Source: Capillimicrobium parvum
GTDB lineage: Bacteria > Actinomycetota > Thermoleophilia > Solirubrobacterales > Solirubrobacteraceae
Direction of reading: 5' to 3'
NCBI RefSeq assembly: GCF_021172045.1
Contig: NZ_CP087164.1
Location: 620,001-684,000 of the forward strand
Length of the DNA: 64,000 bases
The notes below the pieces were generated by a model that saw only the letters and a program-made list of their open reading frames with translations, ran no database searches and was not told the DNA's origin. Positions 35,026 through 44,690 of the stretch are shown piece by piece (within the stretch, counting starts at the first letter, position 1; every line of letters begins with the position of its first letter). Both the position numbers and the translations under genes were made by a program.

Positions 35026-35505
35026 TCAGTCCTTGTTGTAGTCCCAGGTCAGCCAGTGCGACGGCGTCAGCGTCACGATCGTGCGCCCCTCGGCCATGAT
35101 GGGGTCTACGTAGGCCGAGGCCTCGGGCCCGAGGTAGCGCACGAGGATCTTCTCGGTGACCTCGCGGATGAGCCCTTCGTCCTCGGAGAGCTCGGCGGTC
35201 GCGAAGCAGACGACGGACCGCGCCCCGGCTTCGAGTCCCTCGGTGAGCCGCGGGTCCTCGTCGACGCAGAGGGTGGCGTGGGCGTCCTCGCGCAGGTTGC
35301 GGACGTGGCGACGGCCGGCGCCGAGCGTGTGGAAGAAGCGGCCGCCTTCCCAGAGGTACCAGATGGGCGTTACGTGCCACCAGCCGTCGCCGCGGTTGCT
35401 TCCAAGGCGCCCGTCCTGCTTGATCGCGAGGAACGCGTCGATCTCCTGCGAGTCGAGTGCGTTCTCCTTCGTCGCGGTCGACTTGCTCCGTGGGTTCGGG
35501 CTCAT
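35026..35505 (-). CDS. PNPOx-like flavin/F420-binding split-barrel protein
   Basis: A 159-residue protein from ATG 35505. The split-barrel pattern is clear: LAIKQDGRLGSNRGDGWWHV, then TPIWYLWEGGRFF, GRRHVRNLREDAHATLCVDE and a GARSVVCFATAEL strand. Members of the pyridoxamine 5'-phosphate oxidase/F420 reductase-like superfamily in actinobacteria bind FMN, F420 or haem. The substrate is unknown. It is divergent from the amidase gene that follows. Confidence 0.85.
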   Translation of the reverse strand: MSPNPRSKSTATKENALDSQEIDAFLAIKQDGRLGSNRGDGWWHVTPIWYLWEGGRFFHTLGAGRRHVRNLREDAHATLCVDEDPRLTEGLEAGARSVVCFATAELSEDEGLIREVTEKILVRYLGPEASAYVDPIMAEGRTIVTLTPSHWLTWDYNKD

Positions 35506-35621
35506 GTCGGTGTCGCTCCTTCTGGCAGCCGGGTCGCGCGCACGCTACACGGGGACGCGTCCCCCGCCGAACCGTCGCTTTGACGACGCCGCGCTCGGGG
35601 CCTAGCCTCCAGCGCCTGACC

Positions 35622-36344
35622 ATGTCTGCGGGCGACGAGACGCTCGCCGGCGCGTGGCGGGACGTCGTGCCGGCCGAGGAGTGGGACCTGTACGAGCGGG
35701 CGGGCTTCGGCCGCCCGGTCGGGCTCGGTCGCGCGCCCGCGGTGCTCGTGATCGACGTCCAGTACCGCACCGTCGGTGACGAGCCGCTGCCGATCCTCGA
35801 GTCGATGCAGCGCCACTACCGCACGAGCTGCGGGCAGACGGGCTGGGACGCGATCGGGCGCATGGTGCCCGTGATCGCCGCCGCGCGGGCCGCCGGCGCA
35901 CCCGTCGTGTACCCGCACGTCGCGCCGAAGGGGTCGCTCGACGCCGGCCGCACGGGGACGAAGATCCCGTCGCTCATGGAGGTCGGCGGTCGCGGCTACG
36001 CGTTCGTCGACGAGGTGGCGCCGCACGACGGGGACCTGCTGATCCCCAAGCGCCACCCGAGCGCGTTCTTCGGGACCGCACTCGTCAGCCACCTGATCGA
36101 TCTGAAGATCGACTCCGTGATCCTCCTCGGCTGCACCACGAGCGGGTGCGTCCGCTGCACCGCGGTCGACGCCTTCGCCTACAACTTCCACTGCGCGGTC
36201 GCCGAGGACGCGGTGTACGACCGCTCGCCCACCAGCCACGCGGTCAACCTGTTCGACCTGCAGGCCAAGTACGCGGACGTCATGCCGAGCTCCGACGTGG
36301 TGGCGTACCTCGACGGCCTGACATCGCGGAGGGAGGCGTCGTGA
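35622..36344 (+). CDS. Isochorismatase-family amidase (N-carbamoylsarcosine amidase-like)
   Basis: A 240-residue cysteine hydrolase from ATG 35622. The catalytic triad is visible as Asp in VLVIDVQ, Lys in IPKRHPSAFFGT and Cys in LLGCTTSGCVRCTAVDAF with its cis-peptide loop. The overall pattern (RTSCGQTGWDAI, SPTSHAVNLFDLQAKYADV) is closest to N-carbamoylsarcosine amidohydrolases and related carbamoyl/maleamate amidases. It probably releases ammonia from an open-chain carbamoyl or amide intermediate of the cyclic amidase encoded next, with which it shares a GTGA overlap. Confidence 0.85.
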   Translation: MSAGDETLAGAWRDVVPAEEWDLYERAGFGRPVGLGRAPAVLVIDVQYRTVGDEPLPILESMQRHYRTSCGQTGWDAIGRMVPVIAAARAAGAPVVYPHVAPKGSLDAGRTGTKIPSLMEVGGRGYAFVDEVAPHDGDLLIPKRHPSAFFGTALVSHLIDLKIDSVILLGCTTSGCVRCTAVDAFAYNFHCAVAEDAVYDRSPTSHAVNLFDLQAKYADVMPSSDVVAYLDGLTSRREAS

Positions 36345-37732
36345 CCCACGACCTCGTCGTGCGCAACGGGCGCGCCGTGCTGCCCGGAGCCGGGCTGTGC
36401 GCCGCCGACATCGCCGTCGCCGACGGCCGGATCGCCGCGGTCACGGCGCCCGGCGCCGCCGGGTCGGCGCAGGACGAGCTCGACGCGGACGGCCTCGTCG
36501 TCCTGCCGGGCCTCGTCGACCCGCACGTCCACTTCGGCCTCGGCCATCCCGACGACTGGGCGACCGAGAGCCGCGCCGCGGCGCAGGGCGGCGTCACCAC
36601 GGTCCTCAACTACGTCCAGAGCTCGAGCCCGTACACCGAGGCCGAGCCGGCCGAGCGCGCGCTCGCCGCATCGACGTCCGTCATCGACTGGGCGACGCAC
36701 CCGATCGTCATGAGCGAGGAGCATCTGCGCGAGCTGCCCGACCTCGTCCGCGAGCACGACGTCCACTCGTTCAAGTACTTCGCGAACTTCAAGGGCGATG
36801 AAGGCGCGTACATGGGCGTCGAGGGCACCGACACGGGCTTCTTCTTCGCGCTGTGCCGCGCCGTCGCCGCCTTCCCCGACGTCGTCCTCGCCGTCCACCC
36901 GGAGAACATCGAGACGATCTGGCGCATCCTGCCCGAGGTCAAGGCGACGGGCGCCGAGGGCCTGCCCGCCTGGAACGCCGCGCGGCCGGACTTCGTCGAG
37001 GCGCACGACATCTTCACGGCCCTGCTCTTCGCCCACCGCACGGGCTGTCGCATCTACATCCCGCACCTCACGAACCGCGAGGGCCTCGAGGTCATCCGCC
37101 GCCACACCGCCGACGGCTGGCGCGCCCACGTCGAGACGTGCCCGCACTACCTCACCCACACCGCCGAGTCGGACGTCGGGTCGCTCGGCAAGGTCAACCC
37201 GCCGCTGCGCACGCAGGACGACGTCGACGCGCTGTGGGAGGGGCTCGCGGACGGCAGCATCCAGACGGTCGGCTCAGACCACAACTCCCGCCCGCGCGCG
37301 AAGAAGGAGGGGTCGATCTGGACCGCCTCCGCCGGCTTCCCCGGCGTCAACACGCTGCTGCCCGTCATGCTCGGCGAGGGCCACCATCGCCGCGGACTGC
37401 CGCTCGAGCGCATCGCCGAGCTCACCGCGACGAACCCCGCCCGCATCTTCGGCCTGCACCCGACGAAGGGCAGCATCGTCCCCGGCGCGGACGCCGACCT
37501 GGTGCTCGTCGACCTCGACCGCGAGGAGACCGTCGACGCGTCGCGCAGCGAGTCGCGCTCGGACTTCTCGATCTACGAGGGCCGCCGGCTGCGGGGCTGG
37601 CCGGTGGCGACGCTCCGACGCGGTGCGGTCATCGCCCGCGACGGCGAGGTCCTCGCCGAGCCGGGCACGGGCCGCCACGTCCGCCGCGTGCCCGCGGGCG
37701 CCGCGGCTCCCGCGCTGGAGCCGAGCCGGTGA
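36341..37732 (+). CDS. Cyclic amidase (dihydropyrimidinase/hydantoinase/allantoinase type)
   Basis: A 463-residue amidohydrolase from GTG 36341. Binuclear metal ligands: HVH in VDPHVHFGLG, the candidate carbamylated Lys in HSFKYFANFKG, His in LAVHPE and IPHLTN, and Asp in TVGSDHNSRP. The C-terminal composite beta domain includes KGSIVPGADADLVLVDLD. It should open a cyclic amide ring (hydantoin, dihydropyrimidine or allantoin type). The exact substrate cannot be read from the sequence. It is translationally coupled to the amidase before it and the lyase after it. Confidence 0.87.
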   Translation: MTHDLVVRNGRAVLPGAGLCAADIAVADGRIAAVTAPGAAGSAQDELDADGLVVLPGLVDPHVHFGLGHPDDWATESRAAAQGGVTTVLNYVQSSSPYTEAEPAERALAASTSVIDWATHPIVMSEEHLRELPDLVREHDVHSFKYFANFKGDEGAYMGVEGTDTGFFFALCRAVAAFPDVVLAVHPENIETIWRILPEVKATGAEGLPAWNAARPDFVEAHDIFTALLFAHRTGCRIYIPHLTNREGLEVIRRHTADGWRAHVETCPHYLTHTAESDVGSLGKVNPPLRTQDDVDALWEGLADGSIQTVGSDHNSRPRAKKEGSIWTASAGFPGVNTLLPVMLGEGHHRRGLPLERIAELTATNPARIFGLHPTKGSIVPGADADLVLVDLDREETVDASRSESRSDFSIYEGRRLRGWPVATLRRGAVIARDGEVLAEPGTGRHVRRVPAGAAAPALEPSR

Positions 37733-38685
37733 GCGCCAACCCCGCCGCCCGCCGCCTGCGCGAGCGCCTCGACCGGCCGGAGCTCCTCGTCGTCCCCGGC
37801 GTGACCGGCGCCCTGCACGGCCGCCTCGCCGAGCACGCCGGCATGGAGGCGATCTTCGTGACCGGCGCCGGCATCGCGAACACGGAGTTCGGCTGGCCGG
37901 ACCTCGGGCTCGTGACGATGTCGGAGACCGTCGAGATGGCCGGCCGGATCGTGCGCGCCGTCGACCTGCCGGCGATCGTCGACGCCGACACCGGCTACGG
38001 CAACCACCTCAACGTCATGCGCACGGTCGAGGAGCTCGAGCGCCTCGGCGCCGCCGCGATCATGCTCGAGGACCAGCGGGCGCCGAAGCGCTGCGGGCAC
38101 TTCGCGGGCAAGGAGGTCGTCGAGACCCGAGAGATGGTCGAGAAGCTCGTCGCCGCGGGCCGCGCCCGCCAGGACCCGGCGACGATCATCGTGGCGCGCA
38201 CCGACGCGATCGCCACCGAGGGCCTCGAGCGCGCGCTCGAGCGCGCCGCCGCCTACGTGCGCGCGGGCGCCGACGTCATCTTCGTCGAGGCACCGCGCGA
38301 CGAGGCCGAGCTCGCCGCCATCCCCGCCGCGGTCGACGTCCCCACCGTCGTGAACATCGTCGAGGGCGGCGCGACCCCGCTGTTGCCGGGCGCCCAGCTC
38401 GAGGTGCTCGGGTTCCGGATCGCCTTCTTCGCGAACGTCGCGCTGCGCGTCGCCGCGGCGAGCGTGCTCGACGCGTTCCGCGAGCTGCGCGCCGAGCGGA
38501 CGACGAACGGCCTGCTCGACCGCATGCTGAGCTGGCAGGACCGCCAGGCGCTCGTCGGGCTCGATGAGTGGACCGCGCTCGAGGCGGCGATCGCCGAGGA
38601 CGCCCGGGCCATCGCGGACGGGCGGGCTGACCGCGCCGCTCAGGTGAAGGCGGCGATCGCCGAGGACGCCCGCGGGCGCGGCTGA
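37729..38685 (+). CDS. Isocitrate lyase/PEP mutase family enzyme
   Basis: A 318-residue TIM-barrel protein from GTG 37729 (GTGA overlap). The family signature is complete: VTGAGIANTEFGWPDLG, DADTGYGN for metal binding, ML-EDQ, the KRCGH catalytic loop (nt 38086-38100) and ARTDAIATEG. Such enzymes (2-methylisocitrate lyase, oxaloacetase, carboxyvinyl-carboxyphosphonate mutase group) cleave or rearrange C-C or C-P bonds of small 2-hydroxy/oxo acids. By context it would process the carbon skeleton left after ring opening and deamidation. Its last codons form one copy of a 36-bp repeat. Confidence 0.88.
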   Translation: MSANPAARRLRERLDRPELLVVPGVTGALHGRLAEHAGMEAIFVTGAGIANTEFGWPDLGLVTMSETVEMAGRIVRAVDLPAIVDADTGYGNHLNVMRTVEELERLGAAAIMLEDQRAPKRCGHFAGKEVVETREMVEKLVAAGRARQDPATIIVARTDAIATEGLERALERAAAYVRAGADVIFVEAPRDEAELAAIPAAVDVPTVVNIVEGGATPLLPGAQLEVLGFRIAFFANVALRVAAASVLDAFRELRAERTTNGLLDRMLSWQDRQALVGLDEWTALEAAIAEDARAIADGRADRAAQVKAAIAEDARGRG

Positions 38686-38715
38686 CCGCGCCGCTCAGGT
38701 GAAGGCGGCGATCGC
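38625..38715. repeat. 36-bp direct repeat across two convergent gene ends
   Basis: A 36-bp sequence at 38625-38660 is repeated exactly at 38680-38715, offset 55 bp. The first copy encodes the C-terminus of the lyase (RAAQVKAAIA). The second, read on the other strand, encodes the last residues of the convergent large protein (AIAAFT and stop). A tandem duplication seems to have created or rewritten the end of one of the two genes. Confidence 0.85.
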
Positions 38716-41691
38716 GCCCGCCACCGAGAACGCGAGGACGTCGTCCGCGGACGACACGGCGCGCACGCCGCCGTCAGCAATCAGCGGCAGCCAGGTGGCC
38801 GGCGCCCCCGCTCCCGGCCACCACGCCCACCACGCGGCGCCGTCCGGCTCGAACACCGCCACGATGCCGCCGCCCTCGCCCGGGCCCGCGACGACCCGGG
38901 ACGCCGCAAGCGGGGTACGGACCGCATCCGGCCGCGACACTCCGGCCGCGAGCGGGACCGGGACCAGCGCGTGGCCCTGGCGCAGCGCGACGACGAGGCA
39001 CGCCGGCCCCGCCGGGTCCAGCGCCGTCACCGGAAGCGCGACCGGCTGGCGATGGTGGTCGATGGTGTCGAAGCCGGCGAGCCGGGTGGGCATCGCGAGG
39101 GCGCCGTCCGGCCCCAGCGCCGCCGTCTCCACGGTCCCGGCGTAGAGGAACCCGACCGCGACCCGGTCCGTCCCGGTCGCGTCGCGGAAGCAGGCGAAGG
39201 TCGTGCAACGGTCACCCGCCACGAGCGAGCGCACCGGCGTGACCGCCGCGGCGGGGGTCCCGGGCGGCTCGTGCAGCAGCGCGCCGAGTCCCGCATGGAC
39301 CTCGACGGCGCGCTCGCGAAGCAGCAGCACGCGCGACCAGCCGGACGCGTCCGGCGGCCCCACCCGCACGCCGCCGACCGGCGCATCCGCCGGGCGCGGC
39401 AGGCGGCGTCCGACGAAGCCGCCGACGCCGCCGTTGACGGCCAGTTCGACCTCCCCGTCGCCCGCGCACACCAGCATGCCGCGCCCGATGTCGTCCTGTG
39501 CGCCGGCGGCCAGCGACCGGGGCGCGAACGACGGCGGGCAGGAGAACGGCCGGGCCGGCGCGTACGGCGCGGCCGGGTCTCCGGTCGCGGGCAGGATCTG
39601 CACGCCGTCCGCCGTCGCGCACACGATGTCGAGGCCCGACGCGCCGAGGTTCGCGACGAACGTCTGCGACGAGCCGTCGGCCACCCCGCCGCTCGACCAC
39701 ACGAGCCCCTCGTCGAGCCGCGGCCAGCCCTCGGGGTTGCGCGGCGTGATGCGCACCGTCGCCGACACCGAGGCGGCGGCGGCCGACGCCGCGTCGATCG
39801 GGTCGCCCGCGTCGAGGACCGTCACCCAGCGCTCGACGCTGACCCGGACCCGGTGCGGCCCGGCGGTCAGCATCAGCCGGTCGCCGCCCTCCTCGATCGC
39901 CTCCCGCAACGGGGCGGTCCAGCGCAGCGTCCAGTCGGCGAGCGCGTCCAGCGCGCTGCGGATCGAGGCCCACGGATCGAACTGCGGACCCGATCCCAGG
40001 CCGCCGGGCCCGGCGAAGTACCGGGGCGCCGGCTGCGGCGCGTCGCCGCGGCGCTTCGGGCCGACGCGGTGCAGGCCCGCCGGGGGCGCGCCCGCCGCGA
40101 GGCGCGCGGTGAGGTGCTCGGTCGCGCGGTGCAGCAGCTTGGCGCGCTGCGTGCCCTTGCCCAGCAGCGCGTCGACGCGCTTGAAGTGGGCCGAGCGGCG
40201 CAGCGCCCGGCGGTGGACGGCGACCCGGGTCGGATGCATGCGGCGCCCGCGGCCCGGCAGCCTGTCCCAGAGCCGCGGGTGATGAGCCTTGACGAGCACG
40301 TCGTCGATCCAGACCTGGACGATCGCGTCGGCCGAGACGGTGTCGCGCAGCCAGTCGCTGACGGTGCGGTACTCGTCGAGGAGGGCCGTGAGCAGGTCGT
40401 TGCGCTCGTCGCCCGGGCGCCGTCCGCCGGGCGGCCGGTCGTCGCCCGGGACGGGGTCGACGTCGCCGCCGCCCGGCCGCGGCGGGTCGACGGGCTGCGG
40501 GTCCCGGCCCGGCCGCGGGTCCGGTCCGCCGGGGAGGCCGTCGCCCGGCCGGCCGGGGAGCTCCGGCTCGCCCATGACCGTGACGATGTCGGTCATGAGG
40601 TCCTCGAGCACCCCTTCGAGGATCTCTCGCGTCGGTCCGTCGATGCCCGGCGTGTACGCGGAGACGCCGATCGTCACGTCGAACCGGGCGACGTGGAGGT
40701 CGCGCCCGACGACGAGCGCCCCCGGGTCGTCCACCGCGATGCGATGCTCGGCGGCGGGGAGCACGACGAGGTCGAGCCACCGTGTGGCCGAGCGGCCGGT
40801 CCCCCCGGTCTCGGCCGCCGTGACCGTCACCCGGTGCGCGCCGCACGCCGCCCGGTCCGCGGTCACCGTGCCGGCGATCCGGTCCTGCTGGACGTGGAGG
40901 CCGGGCGGCAGGCCCTCCGCCGTCCACGTGCGGCCGCCCGCGCCGCCGGTCGCGGAGAGCGCCGCCGAGTAGGCGCGTCCCAGCACGGCGCGGGGAAGGT
41001 CCGCCGACGTGATCGCCGGCGCCTCGGGCAGGACGGTCAGCGAGAACGACGCCTGGCCGCCCGCGGTGCCGTCGGCGTCGGTGAGCGAGACGGTGAACGG
41101 GAACGCCCCGGTCTGGGTGGGCACGCCCTCGATCACGCCGCCGTCGCGCAGCAGCAGGCCGCCGGGCAGCGCCGAGCCGTCCGCGAGCCGCCACGCGTAG
41201 GGCGGCGTGCCGCCCTGGGCCAGGAGCGGAGCGCCGTAGGCGGAGCCCCGCTCCGCCGGCGCGACGTCCGCGGGCAGGATCGCGGGCGCGCCGGGCGCGA
41301 CGGTGAGCGCCAGCGCCGCCGGGGCCAGCTCCGCGGGGACGCCGTGGTCGTCGAGCGCCTCGTCGGCGCGCACCCGCAGCCGGTACTGAAGCCCGCGCAG
41401 GCCCACGACGGTCGCCGGCACGCGGAACAGCTCGCGCGGCGCAGTGATCGGCGCGGCCGGCGAGAGCACGACGTCGAGCGCGCCGGCGGCGGCCGACGGG
41501 CCGGCGGCGGCGAACGCGTCGTCGGGCGCGCCGGCCGCCGGCACTCCGGTGGCCAGCGCGTCGGGCGGCAGGATCGCGCGCACGCGCAGCCCCGCCAGGC
41601 TCGCGTCGCCCGGGTCGACCCCGACGCGGACCTCGACGCTGTCGCCCTGCGCCGGGCTCGCGGCGCCCACCTCGATCGTCAGCGCGCCCAT
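38695..41691 (-). CDS. Large uncharacterised protein with Ig-like domains (operon gene 3)
   Basis: A 998-residue protein from ATG 41691. No signal peptide is seen. The N-terminal part (about 1-350) is beta-rich with two putative Ig domains (GSAYGAPLLAQGGTPPYAWR..LPGGLLL and GRAYSAALSATGGAGGRTW..LPPGLHV). A Pro/Gly/Asp-rich linker lies near 415-470. A helical, basic segment follows (HHPRLWDRLPGRGRRMHPTR, AHFKRVDALLGKGTQRAKLL). The C-terminal ~350 residues are beta-strand repeats that could form a propeller (GRGMLVCAGDGEVELAVNGG). It follows the 998-residue gene upstream by 2 bp. No function is known. Confidence 0.75.
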   Translation of the reverse strand: MGALTIEVGAASPAQGDSVEVRVGVDPGDASLAGLRVRAILPPDALATGVPAAGAPDDAFAAAGPSAAAGALDVVLSPAAPITAPRELFRVPATVVGLRGLQYRLRVRADEALDDHGVPAELAPAALALTVAPGAPAILPADVAPAERGSAYGAPLLAQGGTPPYAWRLADGSALPGGLLLRDGGVIEGVPTQTGAFPFTVSLTDADGTAGGQASFSLTVLPEAPAITSADLPRAVLGRAYSAALSATGGAGGRTWTAEGLPPGLHVQQDRIAGTVTADRAACGAHRVTVTAAETGGTGRSATRWLDLVVLPAAEHRIAVDDPGALVVGRDLHVARFDVTIGVSAYTPGIDGPTREILEGVLEDLMTDIVTVMGEPELPGRPGDGLPGGPDPRPGRDPQPVDPPRPGGGDVDPVPGDDRPPGGRRPGDERNDLLTALLDEYRTVSDWLRDTVSADAIVQVWIDDVLVKAHHPRLWDRLPGRGRRMHPTRVAVHRRALRRSAHFKRVDALLGKGTQRAKLLHRATEHLTARLAAGAPPAGLHRVGPKRRGDAPQPAPRYFAGPGGLGSGPQFDPWASIRSALDALADWTLRWTAPLREAIEEGGDRLMLTAGPHRVRVSVERWVTVLDAGDPIDAASAAAASVSATVRITPRNPEGWPRLDEGLVWSSGGVADGSSQTFVANLGASGLDIVCATADGVQILPATGDPAAPYAPARPFSCPPSFAPRSLAAGAQDDIGRGMLVCAGDGEVELAVNGGVGGFVGRRLPRPADAPVGGVRVGPPDASGWSRVLLLRERAVEVHAGLGALLHEPPGTPAAAVTPVRSLVAGDRCTTFACFRDATGTDRVAVGFLYAGTVETAALGPDGALAMPTRLAGFDTIDHHRQPVALPVTALDPAGPACLVVALRQGHALVPVPLAAGVSRPDAVRTPLAASRVVAGPGEGGGIVAVFEPDGAAWWAWWPGAGAPATWLPLIADGGVRAVSSADDVLAFSVAGAIAAFT

Positions 41692-41693
41692 GG

Positions 41694-44690
41694 TCAGACC
41701 TCGACCGCCTCGACCGGGATGTCGCCGTGCGAGGAGTCGCGCAGGGCGACGCGCAGCCAGCGGGTGTCGCCGTCGAACGGGATGTTGTCCTCGTGGTCGA
41801 GCACCCGCGACGGCGACACGACGATCACGACGAGGAGATCCTCGTAGTCGGGGCCCACGAGCCCCGCCGTGCTGATCCCGACCAGCAGCGGCGAGGAGGA
41901 GGAGACGAGGTCGCCGTCGGAATCCTGGCGCAGGACCTCGAAGCTGACCAGGTCGAACCCCAGCGGGCTGGGGGACTCGGCCACCGGGCCGACGCTCCAG
42001 AACACGCGGAAGGACTGCTCGACGTGGTCGATCTGCTGGCCGTCGAGGATGACGTCGGCGCGCAGGAAGCGGTTGTCGTCGAGGCACTCGAGCGAGACCT
42101 CGACGAGGTCGAAGTCGTAGACCTGGTCGCGGCGGCGGACGACCTCCGTGCGGTCCCCCGAGCCGAACTCGTTGCGCCCGGTGAAGCGGAACGCGTTGTC
42201 GCCGACGGCCAGCTCGTCCGGGCCGGGCGGGAGGTCGAAGGCGAAGCTGCGCTGCTGGAACGGCTGATCCGGGCTGTCGTCCTCGTCGACCCCCGGACCC
42301 GACGCTTCGAGGGTCAGCGCGAAGCGCACGGTCACGTCGGCGCTGACCCGCGCCACGGATGCGCCGACCTGGTTCGGGCTGCGGTACCGGCCCGCGAAGC
42401 CGGCGGGGACGCTCAGCGCCACGTCGACCTCCGGTCGCGGCGCGACAACCGTCAGCGTGTCGCTCGCCGTCGCGGCGAAGTCGTTGTAGGCGACGGCCTC
42501 CACCCGGTGCGTGCCGGTCTCGGCGGGCAGTGAGGGGCGCGTGCCGCGGACGTCCTCGGCGTCGTAGGCCACGGTGGCGTCCGCCCGCAGCGTCGTCGTG
42601 CCGCCGCTCGGCGGGCGCGCGCGCAGCTCGCTGTGGGTCGCCCGCCCGGCCGTCCACGTCATGTCGGGCAGCTCGCGGCGCACGACGCGCGGCGGCGAGG
42701 CGCCATCGCCCGGCGCGGCGGCGAAGGCGAGGTCGCGCGCGACGGGCGCGACCGCCTCGAGCGTCTCGGCGGCGACCGACTCCCCCGTGCCGACGACCTC
42801 GTTGATCGGCTTCCACGCCCGCAGGACCAGGCGGTTGTCCCCGCCGGCGGAGCTCATCCGCAGGTCGGCGACGGCCTGGGCGATGGCGCCCTCCGCGTCG
42901 ACCGCGAGCGTCCCCTCGCGCAGGTCGTAGAGCAGGTCGGCGCCCGCCGGCCGCTGGACCTCGAGCGTGATCCGCTCCGACTGCGAGGCGGGCCGGTGGT
43001 GCGCCACCGCGCCGCGCACGGTCCCGGCCTTGTAGATGACCTCCCGCTCCGGGCGGGTGAAGTCGAGCTCGTTGGCGCCGCTGAACCAGCTGTCCTCCCA
43101 CGACGCGAGGCTGGCGACGAGCGGCTCGGGCACCACGATCTCGAGCTCGCGCGCGGGCGGCATGTCGTAGGCGACGCACTCCTCGGGGAGCGGGTCGCCG
43201 ATCGCCAGCAGCTCGACGGTGAGCCGCGTGGAGCCCGGACCGGTGGCGCGCACGATCTGCCCGAAGTCGCCCACGTAGTCGGCCTGCGCGCCCGACGGCG
43301 CCGCGTCCGCGGGCAGCCAGAACTGCGCCACCGACGTGTCCTCGATCCGCGCGCGGATCCGGAAGGAGCGGCGCACGTTGTCGCCGGCCGGGCCGAAGAG
43401 GTCCGGCGGGTCCGAGAGGGCGGTGCGCTGCTGCACGACGATCGTCTCGATCGTCAGCTCGCCCGGGTCGACCGTCGCCGACACGTACGCCGGCATCGTC
43501 CGCGAGTCGTAGACCAGGGCCGCGTCGCCCGGCGGCACCGCGATCGCGGGCAGGCTCACCCTAACGTCGAAGCCGCCGACGAGCACGCCCTCGTCGTCGA
43601 GCCACTCGTCCTCCATGAGGATCTGGTCGCTCGCGACTCCGCGGCTGGTCAGCCCGAGGATCAGCTCGATCGGCTCGATCTCCAGGGGGATGTCCGCCGT
43701 GGCGAAGTCGAGGCCCGCCCCGAACAGCCCGGGCTCGCTGATCCGCAGCATGGCGCTGCCGGCCCGGCGCGCGAAGAGGTAGTCGCCGAGCCCCTCCGGG
43801 AAGCGGTAGCCCTCGGACTCGCCCCGGTACTGGCCGCGCCGCGCGAGGCGGTCCGGGTCGATCAGCCGCAGGGCCGGCGACGTGTCGTCCAGGTAGACCG
43901 CCTGGAGCGTCACGCTGAACGGCAGAGGCGTGAGCTCGGCATGGCCCCAGCGGTCGACGAACGGGCGCCGCGGCTGCTGCAGCAGAAGCGCGACGGACGG
44001 CGTCGTGGGATCGCCGAGGAACGTCGTGAAGTCGGCGCTCGAGACCAGCTCCGGGTGGCGCGCCCAGGCCGCTCCCACGCCGCCTGCCCCCTCCTGTGGC
44101 GGCACCGCGATGGTGAACGGCAGGCCGAACCGGCGCCCGACGTGCACTGGGCCCGGGGCGGCGGCCGTGATCTGCAGCCGGTTGGTGGCGACGCGCAGGG
44201 GCATCGAGCCGTCGGCCTCGCCGTCGCCGAGCTCCAGGACTCGAGTGACCATGTCCTGCGCCGCGGCCCAATTCCCGGCGGCGGTCAGGGCGGGCACGAG
44301 GAAGACCAGCATCGACCCCTGCCCGGCGACGACGTCGACGTACACGGGCCGGACGTACACGTCGACCGGCTGGGCGTGGCCGACGGCGCTGCCGGTCCTC
44401 GGGTCCAGCGGCTCGGCGCGGACCGCGGGGTCCAGGCCGGCATCGGGGCGCAGCGCCACGGCGTACGGGAACGCCGTGCCGTCGGCCAGGGCGATGCGGT
44501 GCAGCAGCACCGTCTGGCCGATGCGGTGCACCGACGCGGTCGAGACGGCGACGCCCACCTCGCCCTCGTTGAAGGTCGAGAACGGCGCGAACGTGATGGC
44601 CCGGCCGTCGTCGCCGATCGACATCTTGAAGGGCATGACCTGCTCGGCCACCTGGGGCGAGGTGCTGAACAACCGGTTGATCTGCGTCAC
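41694..44690 (-). CDS. Large uncharacterised beta-rich protein (operon gene 2)
   Basis: A 998-residue protein from GTG 44690, overlapping the upstream gene by 4 bp (GTGA). It begins VTQINRLFSTSPQVAEQVMP without signal peptide or membrane segment. Almost all of it is predicted beta by eye, with repeated strand pairs and acidic loops (ILMEDEWLDDEGVLVGGFDV, LDGQQIDHVEQSFRVFWSVG, ending HGDIPVEAVEV). No catalytic motif or known family is recognised. It has exactly the same length as the next gene although the sequences are not obviously related. A structural or display role is possible. Confidence 0.7.
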   Translation of the reverse strand: MTQINRLFSTSPQVAEQVMPFKMSIGDDGRAITFAPFSTFNEGEVGVAVSTASVHRIGQTVLLHRIALADGTAFPYAVALRPDAGLDPAVRAEPLDPRTGSAVGHAQPVDVYVRPVYVDVVAGQGSMLVFLVPALTAAGNWAAAQDMVTRVLELGDGEADGSMPLRVATNRLQITAAAPGPVHVGRRFGLPFTIAVPPQEGAGGVGAAWARHPELVSSADFTTFLGDPTTPSVALLLQQPRRPFVDRWGHAELTPLPFSVTLQAVYLDDTSPALRLIDPDRLARRGQYRGESEGYRFPEGLGDYLFARRAGSAMLRISEPGLFGAGLDFATADIPLEIEPIELILGLTSRGVASDQILMEDEWLDDEGVLVGGFDVRVSLPAIAVPPGDAALVYDSRTMPAYVSATVDPGELTIETIVVQQRTALSDPPDLFGPAGDNVRRSFRIRARIEDTSVAQFWLPADAAPSGAQADYVGDFGQIVRATGPGSTRLTVELLAIGDPLPEECVAYDMPPARELEIVVPEPLVASLASWEDSWFSGANELDFTRPEREVIYKAGTVRGAVAHHRPASQSERITLEVQRPAGADLLYDLREGTLAVDAEGAIAQAVADLRMSSAGGDNRLVLRAWKPINEVVGTGESVAAETLEAVAPVARDLAFAAAPGDGASPPRVVRRELPDMTWTAGRATHSELRARPPSGGTTTLRADATVAYDAEDVRGTRPSLPAETGTHRVEAVAYNDFAATASDTLTVVAPRPEVDVALSVPAGFAGRYRSPNQVGASVARVSADVTVRFALTLEASGPGVDEDDSPDQPFQQRSFAFDLPPGPDELAVGDNAFRFTGRNEFGSGDRTEVVRRRDQVYDFDLVEVSLECLDDNRFLRADVILDGQQIDHVEQSFRVFWSVGPVAESPSPLGFDLVSFEVLRQDSDGDLVSSSSPLLVGISTAGLVGPDYEDLLVVIVVSPSRVLDHEDNIPFDGDTRWLRVALRDSSHGDIPVEAVEV

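Noticed and set aside
38971-41847. A long plus-strand ORF antisense to the 998-residue protein
   Set aside because: Low-complexity Arg/Gly/Ala composition with no domain pattern; it overlaps a better supported gene throughout.
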